Shown: positions 17,369 to 25,080 of the stretch, one piece after another
How positions within the stretch are numbered: the stretch's first letter is position 1
Layout of the letters: each line of letters opens with the position of its first letter
Source: Pseudomonadota bacterium
Lineage (GTDB): Bacteria > Desulfobacterota > Syntrophorhabdia > Syntrophorhabdales > Syntrophorhabdaceae
NCBI GenBank assembly: GCA_026388255.1
Contig: JAPLKC010000037.1
Span: 1 to 43,377 of the forward strand
Length of the DNA stretch: 43,377 nucleotides
Direction of reading: 5' to 3'
The notes under the pieces: model-generated
The model's input: only the letters and a program-made list of their open reading frames with translations
Database searches by the model: none
What the model was told of the DNA's origin: nothing
Program-made: the position numbers and the translations under genes

Positions 17369-18049
17369 ATGAAGAAAAACCTGATTATTACAATTGACGG
17401 CCCCAGCGGCGCCGGCAAAAGTACGGTTGCCAGAATGGTCGCACATGCACTCGGGTATAGGTACATTGATACCGGGGCTATGTACCGGGGAGTGGCCTAT
17501 GCCTTTAAAGCACTGCGTGCTATGCACAATGTGCAGGGTGATTATACCGGCATGGAACAGTTCCTCAAAAACCTTGATATAAGATTTGAGTTCGGAGATA
17601 AAGCAACTGTTTTTCTGGACGGGGAAGATATTTCCGAAAAAATCCGTGATCCTGAAATATCTCTTCTCGCATCAAAGCTTTCTCAAAACAGAAGTGTAAG
17701 GGAATATCTTACTGTCAGACAGAGGGAAACAGGTAAAAACGGCGGGGTTGTACTTGAAGGTAGAGATACGGGCAGCGTTGTGTTTCCTGATGCCCATTTA
17801 AAGTTCTACCTTGATGCCAACCAGGACGAAAGGGCAAAGAGAAGGCACCTTGAATTATCTTTAAAGGGTATATTGTCCGGGCGATCTGTCGTTAAAGAGG
17901 AGATGCAAAAGAGGGACAGGGACGATTCTGAAAGGGATATTGCCCCGCTTATTATACCGGAACATGCCGTATATATTGATACAAGCGAACTGGATGTGCA
18001 AGGGGTTGTTGACGGCATGCTGAATGTTATCTTTGAGTCGGAGGTCTGA
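17369..18049 (+). CDS. cmk: Cytidylate kinase
   Basis: Phosphorylates CMP and dCMP with ATP. The 226-residue protein has the P-loop DGPSGAGKST (about 8-17), the YIDTGAMYRG substrate motif, the EGRDTGSVVFPDA region and the lid DRDDSERDIAPL. Length is normal. It overlaps ispH by one base (TGATG), and rpsA follows. The trio cmk-ispH-rpsA is a conserved block in this phylum and in Clostridia. Confidence 0.95.
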   Translation: MKKNLIITIDGPSGAGKSTVARMVAHALGYRYIDTGAMYRGVAYAFKALRAMHNVQGDYTGMEQFLKNLDIRFEFGDKATVFLDGEDISEKIRDPEISLLASKLSQNRSVREYLTVRQRETGKNGGVVLEGRDTGSVVFPDAHLKFYLDANQDERAKRRHLELSLKGILSGRSVVKEEMQKRDRDDSERDIAPLIIPEHAVYIDTSELDVQGVVDGMLNVIFESEV

Positions 18050-18870
18050 TGGAGGTCTTGAAGACAGAGCACCCGGGTTTCTGTTTCGGGGTACGCCGGG
18101 CAATAAATATTGTTTTACAGGAAAGGGAAAAAACTAAAGGCAGGATATTTACGATAGGCCCGATCATTCATAACCCGCAGATGGTCGAAGCACTGAGGCA
18201 TAGAGGAATTATCCCTGTGGACAACGCCTCCGAGATAGAGGACGGAACTGTTATATTCCGTACGCACGGGATCAAAGAAGAAGAAGAAGAAGATATCAAG
18301 CTGAAAGGACTGAAATGCATAGACGCAACCTGTCCTTTTGTAAAGAGGGTAAGAAAAAAGGCTATTTTCCTCCAAAAAAACGGTTATAAAGTAGTAATTG
18401 CAGGAGATGAAAACCACCCTGAAGTTAAAAGTGTATTGAGTTATTTACATAATGATGGTATTGTATTGCAAAAACCAGCCCTTATAATGTCAAAAAAGGT
18501 TGGTGTGGTAAGTCAGACAACGCTGGATAAAGACACCTTTTTTAATATAGTTTGCGGGCTTATTGATGGAGTTGAAGAATTGAGGGTCTATAACACAATT
18601 TGCGAGAGCACCGGTATCAGACAGAGGGAGGTTGCTATGCTTTCATCAATGGTAGATGCCATGCTGATTGTGGGTGGAAAGAATAGTTCAAATACAACAA
18701 AACTTTACAACATCGCAAAAAATATACAGCCCAATACATATCACATAGAAACAGAAACGGATATTAAACCTGAATGGCTTTCAGGTCTGAACAAAATCGG
18801 GGTAACAGGGGGTGCATCTACCCCCGATAACATATTAGATAGTGTGGAGAGGTATGTAAAAAAACTTTAG
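18049..18870 (+). CDS. ispH: 4-hydroxy-3-methylbut-2-enyl diphosphate reductase (LytB)
   Basis: The iron-sulfur enzyme of the last step of the MEP isoprenoid pathway. The 273 residues contain the three cluster cysteines: HPGFCFGVRRA (about Cys12), IDATCPFVKR and YNTICESTGIRQ. They also contain the substrate-binding GDENHPEV and SQTTLDKDTF. It shares one base with the end of cmk, and rpsA begins 8 bases after its stop. Confidence 0.95.
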   Translation: MEVLKTEHPGFCFGVRRAINIVLQEREKTKGRIFTIGPIIHNPQMVEALRHRGIIPVDNASEIEDGTVIFRTHGIKEEEEEDIKLKGLKCIDATCPFVKRVRKKAIFLQKNGYKVVIAGDENHPEVKSVLSYLHNDGIVLQKPALIMSKKVGVVSQTTLDKDTFFNIVCGLIDGVEELRVYNTICESTGIRQREVAMLSSMVDAMLIVGGKNSSNTTKLYNIAKNIQPNTYHIETETDIKPEWLSGLNKIGVTGGASTPDNILDSVERYVKKL

Positions 18871-18878
18871 GGGGCATC

Positions 18879-20591
18879 ATGGTAGATACAGGTGATACCG
18901 CAGCACAAAAAGAAAAGACACCAGAAGAAATGAGGGAACTTTATGAAAACTCAATGAAAAGCCTGCAGGATGGTAATATCCTTAAAGGCAGGGTCATTAA
19001 CATAAACGGTGATTCGGTGATTGTTGACGTTGGCTTGAAATCCGAAGGAAAACTCTCTATTGATGAATTTATTGACAGATCGGGAGCGCATAATGTCAAT
19101 ATTGAAGACGAGGTTGAGGTAATGATAGTAGGCAGGGAAATGGGATTTGGCCTGCTTCTGCTTTCAAAACAAAGAGCAGATATTATCAGAACATGGGAAA
19201 GGGTAAACAGGGCAGCTGAAGATGGTACTCCCATGGAAGGAGACATTGCATCAGAAGTTAAGGGTGGTTTTTTAGTGGATATCGGGGTGAATGCCTTTCT
19301 CCCGATATCTCAAGTGGATATTAAGCCTGTAAAGAACCCTGCTTCCTTTGTGGGGAGGCATTTAAAATTCAAGGTCATCAAGTTAAACCAGCGTAAAGGA
19401 AATGTAATAGTTTCAAGAAGAATGTTTATGGAAGAAGAGAGGGACAGGAAAAAGAAAGAGTTCTGGAAAAATGTAAAAATAGAGCAGGTTATTTATGGTA
19501 TTGTCAGGAATATAACCGATTACGGTGCTTTTATAGATTTGGGCGGTGTTGACGGCCTCCTTTATCTGAACGAGATAACATGGGGGAGGATAACCCATCC
19601 CAAGGAGTACTTAAGGGTTGGAGACGAGATTAAGGTAAAAGTGATAGATATAGATACTGAGAAAGAGAGGGTTTCTGTCAGCATAAAACAACTTAAGCAG
19701 GATCCGTGGCTAAATATTGATGAAAAGTATGGCGTAGGAATAAAGGTAAGAGGCAAGGTCGCCGGGATCGTTGATTACGGCGTTTTTGTTGAGCTCGAGC
19801 AGGGTATTGAAGGACTCCTTCATATCAGCGAGATGAGTTGGGACAAGCGACTTAAAAACCCGAACAAGATTGTAAAGAAAGGCGACTGGCTCGACCTTGT
19901 AGTACTTGATGTGGACAAAGAAAAAAACAGGGTTTCTCTTGGCTTAAAGCAGTTGTTGCCGGATCCCTGGGAGGAACTTCTTGCCCAGTATCCCCCGGGT
20001 GCTGTAGTAAAGGGGAGGATCAAGAATATCACAGATTTTGGCATGTTTGTGGGCATAGGCAACGGGATTGACGGATTGGTCCACATGTCTGAGGTATCAT
20101 GGTCAAGAAGAAAAAAAATTGTTTCGGAGATATTTAAAAAGGGGGCAATGGTCGAAGCCCTTGTAATTAATGTCGATAAAGCACAGAAAAAGTTTTCCCT
20201 GAGTCTGAAACAAATGAAAGAAAATCCATGGAAAGGGCTCGTATCACGATATCAAGTTGGAGAAATAGTCGAGGGCTATGTGACAAGCATAACAGACTTC
20301 GGCGTTTTTGTGGAAATCGAGGAAGGTATTGAGGGACTCATACATTTGTCTGAGATGGATGAAGCGAAGGGGAAACATCCATCCGAAATCTTTAATATTG
20401 ATGATAAAGTAAAGGCAATGATTTTGAATATTGACGGAAAGGATAAAAGAATCGGGCTGAGTATCAAGGCAATCAAGAAAATTGAAGAAATCAAGCCAAC
20501 AGAAACTCTCAAAAAGGACGATAACTTTTTTTCAACTCTTGGCGATATACTTGAGCCTGTGATAAATAAGGAAAATAGCGAAATTTCCTAA
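18879..20591 (+). CDS. rpsA: 30S ribosomal protein S1
   Basis: A 570-residue, six-domain S1 protein that binds mRNA at the ribosome. S1 motifs recur at about residues 33, 118, 205, 290, 378 and 465 with typical endings (GLLYLNEITW, GLLHISEMSWDKR, GLVHMSEVSW, GLIHLSEMDEAKG). Full length is close to the E. coli protein (557). It starts 8 bases after ispH and is followed within 18 bases by the Trm112-like gene. Confidence 0.95.
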   Translation: MVDTGDTAAQKEKTPEEMRELYENSMKSLQDGNILKGRVININGDSVIVDVGLKSEGKLSIDEFIDRSGAHNVNIEDEVEVMIVGREMGFGLLLLSKQRADIIRTWERVNRAAEDGTPMEGDIASEVKGGFLVDIGVNAFLPISQVDIKPVKNPASFVGRHLKFKVIKLNQRKGNVIVSRRMFMEEERDRKKKEFWKNVKIEQVIYGIVRNITDYGAFIDLGGVDGLLYLNEITWGRITHPKEYLRVGDEIKVKVIDIDTEKERVSVSIKQLKQDPWLNIDEKYGVGIKVRGKVAGIVDYGVFVELEQGIEGLLHISEMSWDKRLKNPNKIVKKGDWLDLVVLDVDKEKNRVSLGLKQLLPDPWEELLAQYPPGAVVKGRIKNITDFGMFVGIGNGIDGLVHMSEVSWSRRKKIVSEIFKKGAMVEALVINVDKAQKKFSLSLKQMKENPWKGLVSRYQVGEIVEGYVTSITDFGVFVEIEEGIEGLIHLSEMDEAKGKHPSEIFNIDDKVKAMILNIDGKDKRIGLSIKAIKKIEEIKPTETLKKDDNFFSTLGDILEPVINKENSEIS

Positions 20592-20608
20592 AACTGACCG
20601 GAGGTATA

Positions 20609-20782
20609 ATGCCTGTTAATAAAGATCTCCTTGAAATACTCTGCTGCCCGAAGTGCAAGGGGGATATAAGATTAAACGAGCCGGAAGACGGTCTCATATG
20701 CGATGCATGCAAGCTTATGTATCCTATTAAGGACGACATCCCGATAATGCTCATCGACGAAGCCATAAATATCAGCCCTTAA
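20609..20782 (+). CDS. Trm112-family small zinc-ribbon protein (UPF0434/YcaR-like)
   Basis: A 57-codon gene. It has GGAGG at 20600-20604 and ATG 20609. The product begins MPVNKDLLEILCCPKCKGDI and ends in a region reading ICDACKLMYPIKDDIPIML. The paired cysteines (CPKC and CDAC) form a zinc ribbon as in YcaR/Trm112 proteins. These activate methyltransferases in eukaryotes and are of unsettled function in bacteria. In E. coli, ycaR lies beside lpxK and kdsB. Here it precedes the lpxL-like gene, so an LPS-linked context is kept. Confidence 0.88.
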   Translation: MPVNKDLLEILCCPKCKGDIRLNEPEDGLICDACKLMYPIKDDIPIMLIDEAINISP

Positions 20783-20792
20783 GCAGAGTCAT

Positions 20793-21677
20793 GTGTTTAT
20801 AGATTTCTTTCTTATATCTATTGTTAAAACCCTCCAACAGATTATCCGTATCCTCCCGGAGCATTTACAGCGCGCGACAGGTGTGTTTTTCGGGAAATTG
20901 GCATTTTTCATCTTAAAAGGCAGAAGGAATATCGCCATATCAAATATAAGAAGGGCTTTCGGCAGTCTGAACCATGAAGAAATCAAAGGTATTGCAAAGA
21001 GGTGTTTTGAAAAACTGGGGGTTAATTTTGTAGAGATGCTTACAATACCGTATATTCCAAGGAGTGAATATGGCAGCAGGTTTACAACGGAAAACCGGCA
21101 TCATATTGACGATGCCTTAAAGCAGAATAAAGGGGTAATAGTCCTTATTTTTCATTTTACAAACTGGGAAATTATGGGCGTTGCGTCAGCCTCACTTTCA
21201 AGCGATATCGTTGTCCTTGCACGTCCCTTAAAAAAGCATATTTATATCAATAAGTTCCTGAATAGCCTGAGAAGTTCAACAGGCTTAAAAGTTATTTCAA
21301 ATGCGGATACAGCAAAAGATGTGATGAGGTATCTCAAGTCGAATAGTATTGTTGCTATTCTCGCTGACCAGAGAGAAAAGAGATCCCGAGGGGTCTTTGT
21401 TGAACTTTTTGGTGTAAAGGTTCCCACATCAAAGGGCATTGCAGCCATAGGAATGAAAACGGGCGCGCCTGTCATCCCTATGTATTTCGTGAGGGAAGGT
21501 TTCTTGAGATACAGGGTTGTCTGGAACGAGCCCATTGAAATGGAAAGAAAAGGCGATATAGATGAGTTGATTTACCTGAACACAAGAAAAATAAATGCAT
21601 TTTTGGAGACAATAATCCTGAAGCATCCTGACGAATGGTTCTGGGTGCATAGGAGATGGGGCGGAAAGCGCAAATAA
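20793..21677 (+). CDS. Lysophospholipid / lipid A acyltransferase (LpxL/HtrB family)
   Basis: A 294-residue inner-membrane acyltransferase that would add a secondary acyl chain to lipid A. It has the family HX4E catalytic box in HFTNWEIMG (about 110-118), the ILADQREKRSRGVFVELFG segment and the C-terminal WFWVHRRWG. The start is GTG 20793. The ATG two bases earlier is out of frame, and no good ribosome site is visible, so translation may be coupled to the Trm112-like gene 10 bases upstream. The stop lies inside the terminator hairpin. Confidence 0.88.
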   Translation: MFIDFFLISIVKTLQQIIRILPEHLQRATGVFFGKLAFFILKGRRNIAISNIRRAFGSLNHEEIKGIAKRCFEKLGVNFVEMLTIPYIPRSEYGSRFTTENRHHIDDALKQNKGVIVLIFHFTNWEIMGVASASLSSDIVVLARPLKKHIYINKFLNSLRSSTGLKVISNADTAKDVMRYLKSNSIVAILADQREKRSRGVFVELFGVKVPTSKGIAAIGMKTGAPVIPMYFVREGFLRYRVVWNEPIEMERKGDIDELIYLNTRKINAFLETIILKHPDEWFWVHRRWGGKRK

Positions 21678-21699
21678 AAACGGAGGTTTTTATTTGCGC
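21668..21699. terminator. Bidirectional terminator with a perfect 14-bp stem
   Basis: GCGCAAATAAAAAC (21668-21681), loop GGAG and GTTTTTATTTGCGC (21686-21699). The A/T-rich inner stem serves both strands. The hairpin contains the stop codons of the convergent lpxL-like and Kdo-kinase-like genes. Confidence 0.8.
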
Positions 21700-22541
21700 A
21701 ATTTCGAATTTAGAATTTCGAATTTAGAATTTATTGACTCCTGATTCCCATACAAAAGTGATTCAAAAAACCAGCCTATCCGCGAAAAAATCCTTTTTAA
21801 ACCAATCTTTTTCACCATTGCCTCGGCCATATCAAATCTTGAGCATTTCCGGTATGTTCTGAGGAATAGCATCTTTTCCTTTATATCAACCTTAAGCTTA
21901 CCTTGCCTCTCCATCTTTTCCACATATCTGTTGAGCCTCCAGAACATCCATTCCATATCTGTCTTGGCGATAGATTTTCTCTGTGCCCTGTCAAAATCGA
22001 GGAATGTCAATGCGCCTTCGGCAGTCACGAGCACATTGTTCAGGTGCAAATCGGGATGGTATACGCCAAGCGTCTCCATACGCCACATAAGTTGCGCAAG
22101 CATTTTTATAATTCTGAACCTTTTTTTCCGGGTTGAAGCATTCAAGACCTCCAGAAGATCGGCTGCATTTTCCTCAAATACAGTAAGAATGCACAGTGAT
22201 TTTGTGACAAAGTTCTTTCTGACGATAAGACCGTATGGCTGCACTACCGGAAATCCTCTTTCCTTCAGGTATAGCAGAATCTCCAGTTCCTCGTTTACCC
22301 TCTTTGCGCTGAAAAAGATATCTCCTGTTATAGCCCGTAGCAATCCGCCGTGAATATACTTCCGGCAGGCTATATGTCTGCCATTTATATCGAACAATTT
22401 AATGCCGCCCCTGCCTTTTTTTGCTAAAGGAGAGGCGCCGCGGAACCGGGCAATTAGAGTGGAAGGGTCAGCGATTGATAATGCCGCGTCTTCAATGGTA
22501 TAGATTTTGTACCGGTTATATGTCGTTTTCTTCAAATTCAT
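21690..22541 (-). CDS. Kdo/LPS-core kinase-like protein (KdkA/WaaP family)
   Basis: A 283-residue kinase-fold protein of the LPS core kinase group. The catalytic loop reads YHPDLHLNNVLV (about 158-169), the metal-binding motif is FLDFDRAQ, and the N-terminal lobe contains GRHIACRKYIHGGLL, as in 3-deoxy-manno-octulosonic acid kinases. It is convergent with the lpxL-like gene, which fits LPS modification. The last dozen residues (NSKFEILNSKLRK) are encoded by the heptamer repeat and terminator, so the natural C-terminus has been extended or replaced. Confidence 0.8.
   Translation of the reverse strand: MNLKKTTYNRYKIYTIEDAALSIADPSTLIARFRGASPLAKKGRGGIKLFDINGRHIACRKYIHGGLLRAITGDIFFSAKRVNEELEILLYLKERGFPVVQPYGLIVRKNFVTKSLCILTVFEENAADLLEVLNASTRKKRFRIIKMLAQLMWRMETLGVYHPDLHLNNVLVTAEGALTFLDFDRAQRKSIAKTDMEWMFWRLNRYVEKMERQGKLKVDIKEKMLFLRTYRKCSRFDMAEAMVKKIGLKRIFSRIGWFFESLLYGNQESINSKFEILNSKLRK
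21700..21732. repeat. AATTTCG/AATTTAG heptamer tandem repeat
   Basis: Alternating heptamers AATTTCG and AATTTAG repeat four times with a partial fifth unit, directly after the terminator. On the minus strand they are translated as the C-terminal tail of the Kdo-kinase-like protein. A diverged run of the same family lies within the dehydratase gene near 3300. Confidence 0.85.
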
Positions 22542-22611
22542 AGGTTTTCCCGCTTCATTGTCTTTCCCACTTCACAAGTCCGCTTATCTTTTTCGCTATT
22601 CACTGCCTTTC

Positions 22612-23502
22612 TCACACCTGTGGCGGCCTTTTCTTGCCGTATGGGATTTTAGGCACCTGTTGTTGTACATAATCACAGAAAACCTGAAGTTCATAGAGAT
22701 ATTTTTCAACATCTTCCCGTATATAGGTTCCAAGCCCTTTATCAAAATCTGTCTTTATGGATATCAGGCCTTTAACCTGTTTCTTAACGGATTTGGGTTT
22801 CGTATCAACAGTGTCAGGTTTGACCTTCTTGTACGCGGTTAGTCTGCTCTCTAACGATTTATAGGTCACCGGTGTTTCTAAAATTTCGGTAAATATCTTC
22901 ATAAGATCAGGGCAATCAAGGTTTGCGGCAAAGAGATACCCCTGGGAAACGGGGAGATTTCCTGCCCGTATTGCGGCCTGAAACTCATCGGAAAGTTTTA
23001 AAAGTGAAAGCCCGTTAAACAGCGTCCTTATTGTCTTTCCTGAGATTTCTACTGTTTCTGAAAATGTTTCAGAAACTTCCTTCGACAGATAGTCGGGGGC
23101 TCGCTCGAAATTTACCAAATCACTCATTACCCCATCCACATCATACCCTTTATTGGGATGTCTTGCTTGAATAAATGACAAAATCCCTTTGGCCTGGTCT
23201 ATGGGGTTGAGATCTTCCCTCTGAAGGTTTTCTGTCAGTTGATAGGCCAGTATCTCATCTTTCTGGGTGATTGTATTGACGATAAGCGCCGGGATGGATG
23301 CCAGTTCCAGCTCCTGTGCAGCCTGATAACGCCTTTCCCCGCAGAGAAGGAGATATTTGCCGTCTTTAGAAGTTACAAGGACAGGCTCAAGGACCCCCCG
23401 GTCATTGATAGATTCCATGAGCGCCTTAAGGGACTCGCTTTCCGTATCTATCCCTGAGCGAATCTGTTCTTCCACGATAATACTTTCCAGAGGCAGGTAC
23501 AT
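22612..23502 (-). CDS. Orphan ParB-like partition/nuclease-fold protein
   Basis: A ParB N-terminal-like protein without a ParA partner. The CTP-binding fold is shown by GERRYQAAQ (ParB box) and ENLQREDLNPIDQA (box II), followed by a central helix-turn-helix region (about 130-200) and a charged C-terminus. I prefer ATG 23502 (MYLPLESIIVEEQI), with GAGGA about eight bases upstream. The ATG at 23517 has AAAGGGG directly abutting it. Stand-alone ParB proteins occur in plasmids and islands. Here it stands at the edge of the repeat and TA region, so it may belong to that accessory block. Confidence 0.8.
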   Translation of the reverse strand: MYLPLESIIVEEQIRSGIDTESESLKALMESINDRGVLEPVLVTSKDGKYLLLCGERRYQAAQELELASIPALIVNTITQKDEILAYQLTENLQREDLNPIDQAKGILSFIQARHPNKGYDVDGVMSDLVNFERAPDYLSKEVSETFSETVEISGKTIRTLFNGLSLLKLSDEFQAAIRAGNLPVSQGYLFAANLDCPDLMKIFTEILETPVTYKSLESRLTAYKKVKPDTVDTKPKSVKKQVKGLISIKTDFDKGLGTYIREDVEKYLYELQVFCDYVQQQVPKIPYGKKRPPQV

Positions 23503-23536
23503 AAATTCATTCCTCATCCCCCTTTATTTGAATTTC

Positions 23537-23643
23537 GTGAAGCGTTCATCGTGAAGCGTGAAGCGTTAAAGGTCGCATTCTGTAATCAATAAAATTGCCT
23601 TGTGCGAAATCCGTCCCCATCCGTGTGGCTTGTGGCTTGTGGC
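23537..23643. repeat. Heptamer tandem repeats GTGAAGC and TTGTGGC
   Basis: GTGAAGC occurs at 23537-23543, 23551-23557 and 23558-23564, with a degenerate unit GTTCATC between. A second heptamer run, GTGTGGC, TTGTGGC, TTGTGGC, fills 23623-23643. Both are non-coding. Tandem seven-base repeats resemble the short repeats described as STRRs in other bacteria. Confidence 0.7.
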
Positions 23644-23657
23644 CTTATGTCTTCTCG

Positions 23658-23728
23658 CAATGTCCTGTCTTCGGCAGGATTAAGGCTTACGAAATTAGTT
23701 TTACCCCTGTCCCTTGTCAGTGCCTGAC
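23658..23728. repeat. 71-bp direct repeat, copy 1
   Basis: Runs from CAATGTCCTG to AGTGCCTGAC. It contains a small hairpin (CCTGTCTTCGGCAGG) and matches copy 2 at 24342-24412 over the same length with about eight substitutions. Similarity continues weakly into TGGTTT after the end. Copy 1 abuts the truncated 3' end of the PIN toxin gene. Confidence 0.85.
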
Positions 23729-23738
23729 TACTATGGTT

Positions 23739-24002
23739 TTACACGAGAATAATAGCTTCAGCTTCACCCATATCAAGCAATCCCGAAAGAAAAATTGATT
23801 CTGCCTGTCTTGCCTCATCGGGCAACAATGGCTCGACTTTTATCCACCCCGGTTTATCTGTTTTCCACAATAAAGGTTGTGATGCCATTTCAATGTCTAC
23901 CCTCTGCGGGATATAAACCTTGCCTGCCTTTTTGATTAGTTCCAGCAAACCGGCTTCATGTAAATGAAGAATTGGGCCGGTATCACAGACAATAAGTCTC
24001 AC
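23739..24002 (-). pseudogene. PIN-domain toxin (DUF3368-like), C-terminally truncated
   Basis: Starts at GTG 24002, overlapping the antitoxin stop (GTGA). The 87 residues begin MRLIVCDTGPILHLHEAGLL, with the first catalytic Asp, and end at DMGEAEAIILV, which carries the conserved Glu region. Related proteins continue for about 60-70 more residues with a LLTDD motif holding further catalytic acids. Those are missing: the frame stops just before the 71-bp repeat. So the nuclease is probably inactive. A naturally short protein is less likely. Confidence 0.75.
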
Positions 24003-24211
24003 TTTTTATCTCCAAGACCATCTTTTACTTTTATAGCCCATTCAATATCTTCCTTCATAAACTGTTCGGCCAATTTGAGACGGTTGTGCATGATAAATTC
24101 CTGCAGGGCAGTCCGTAAAACCTCTGCTTCGTTTGTAAACCAACCATTTTGAATATAGTTATTAACTTCTGCCCTCATCCTCTCCGGTAGGGTAACGCTA
24201 ATTGCCTTCAT
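23999..24211 (-). CDS. Ribbon-helix-helix antitoxin (ParD/CopG-like)
   Basis: A 70-residue DNA-binding antitoxin. The N-terminal MKAISVTLPERMRAEVNNYI is the ribbon-helix-helix strand and first helix, and GWFTNEAEVLRTALQEFI the second. AGGAGG lies before ATG 24211. Its stop overlaps the PIN start by four bases, the usual coupling in such modules. It lies opposite in direction to the three cassette modules that follow. Confidence 0.85.
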   Translation of the reverse strand: MKAISVTLPERMRAEVNNYIQNGWFTNEAEVLRTALQEFIMHNRLKLAEQFMKEDIEWAIKVKDGLGDKK

Positions 24212-24341
24212 CTAAATACCTCCTGTATTTATTGCCATATTATATCATAAAACAGAAAAAAACCTTTTATTGTTGTTTAAACTTATAAAAGCATCGTGCC
24301 CCGCTGTCTCTTTGTCTGTTAAATTTGCAATTTAGACTTCT

Positions 24342-24412
24342 CAATGTCCTGCCTTCGGCAGGATTAAGACTTACGAAATTAGCTTTGCTCCTGTATCTTG
24401 TCAGTGCCTGAC
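24342..24412. repeat. 71-bp direct repeat, copy 2
   Basis: Same orientation as copy 1 (23658-23728). The two copies flank the RHH/PIN module. The inner hairpin keeps pairing (CCTGCCTTCGGCAGG) where copy 1 has a G-U pair instead, so the fold is maintained. The remaining part of the 24212-24341 gap is A/T-rich with no gene. Confidence 0.85.
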
Positions 24413-24426
24413 CTCCCTGGTTTCCC

Positions 24427-24461
24427 TGAAAACAGCCCTCTGGCTGACGCTGGTTTTCGCT
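24427..24461 (+). repeat. Partial attC-like site before hicBA
   Basis: GAAAAC/GTTTTC outer arms and AGCC/GGCT inner arms surround CTCT. The right half (CTCTGGCTGACGCTGGT) matches that of the site at 27368-27435. At 35 bases it lacks the usual central part. The right core reads TTTCGCT (24455-24461), with T in place of the G expected at the recombination point. TTCGCT is complementary to the AGCGAA at 24950-24955. Confidence 0.5.
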
Positions 24462-24519
24462 TTGAATAGAAGATGAAAGATTTTTTTCTATGTTATTATA
24501 AGGAATGAAGGATATTAAA

Positions 24520-24729
24520 ATGCATAGAGAATTTAGTGTAGTTATTGAAAAGGATGAAGATGGATATTTTGTAGCCTCGGTGCCCACGTTGCGAGGGTGT
24601 CACACACAGGCAAAATCACTTGATATACTAATGAAAAGAATCAAAGAAGCAATTGAACTTTGTCTGGAAGTAGAAGACCCTGCAAATACTGAGTTTATTG
24701 GTGTACAGCGTGTGGCGGTCACTGCGTGA
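24520..24729 (+). CDS. hicB: HicB-family antitoxin
   Basis: A 69-residue HicB partial-RNase-H-fold antitoxin: MHREFSVVIEKDEDGYFVAS then VPTLRGCHTQAKSLDILMKRIKEAIEL. I chose ATG 24520 because GAAGGA lies seven bases before it and the sequence aligns with the family start. An ATG at 24505 is also in frame. The protein lacks the C-terminal DNA-binding domain of longer HicB proteins. Its stop overlaps the GTG of hicA. The order hicB before hicA is the reverse of the E. coli locus but common elsewhere. Confidence 0.88.
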   Translation: MHREFSVVIEKDEDGYFVASVPTLRGCHTQAKSLDILMKRIKEAIELCLEVEDPANTEFIGVQRVAVTA

Positions 24730-24950
24730 GCTATTTTCCTGCCATAACCGGTAAACATCTTATTAAAGCCCTAAAGAAGATAGGTTTTGAGGTAGTTCGA
24801 AGCAAGGACAGCCACAACTTCCTCCAACACTCTGATGGCAGGTGCACGGTGGTGCCTGTACATCCAGGTGAAACAATCGGACGCGGACTTTTAGCTTAAA
24901 TTATACGTGACTGTGAAATAACCTCAGAAGACTTGAAGAACATATTATGA
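24726..24950 (+). pseudogene. hicA: HicA mRNA interferase with an in-frame nonsense codon
   Basis: GTG 24726 opens a frame reading SYFPAITGKHLIKALKKIGF, then SKDSHNFL with the catalytic His of HicA, and VVPVHPGETIGRGLLA. A TAA follows at 24897-24899. The same frame continues IIRDCEITSEDLKNIL to TGA 24948-24950, which matches the normal HicA C-terminus (family: G-T-L-x-x-I-I-R-x-A-G-L). So one codon, perhaps an original AAA, became TAA. The truncated 57-residue product keeps the catalytic His and may or may not be active. Confidence 0.85.
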
Positions 24951-25017
24951 GCGAACAAGCCGCTGAAGCCAATCGGCAGGAAAAGGCGCCTGCCTCTGGC
25001 TCGGCTTGTCTTTATGC
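24950..25017 (+). repeat. attC-like site of the hicBA cassette
   Basis: A 68-base site. The left core AGCGAAC (24950-24956) starts on the last base of the hicA stop. Outer arms ACAAGCCG and CGGCTTGT pair perfectly. Inner arms AGCC...GGCAG and CTGCC...GGCT pair around an A/G-rich loop, with an unpaired CTGA on one side only. The right core is TTTATGC (25011-25017). The 40-base middle differs at only about three positions from the site at 27368-27435. Confidence 0.65.
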
Positions 25018-25042
25018 GAGAGATAAAGATAACTAGTAACGC

Positions 25043-25071
25043 TTTACATTATTATCGTATAGCGCTACTAT
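25043..25071 (+). promoter_or_regulatory. Promoter of the higBA remnant
   Basis: TTTACA (25043-25048), a 17-bp spacer and TACTAT (25066-25071), followed by ATG at 25081. A short palindrome TAGCGCTA overlaps the end of the spacer and may be the autoregulatory operator. No ribosome site is visible. Confidence 0.5.
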
Positions 25072-25080
25072 TATTTTATT

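Noticed and set aside
24897-24899. TAA in hicA as a recoded codon
   Set aside because: Unlike UGA in the SelW-like gene, TAA has no known reading as an amino acid in such bacteria. A nonsense mutation is simpler.
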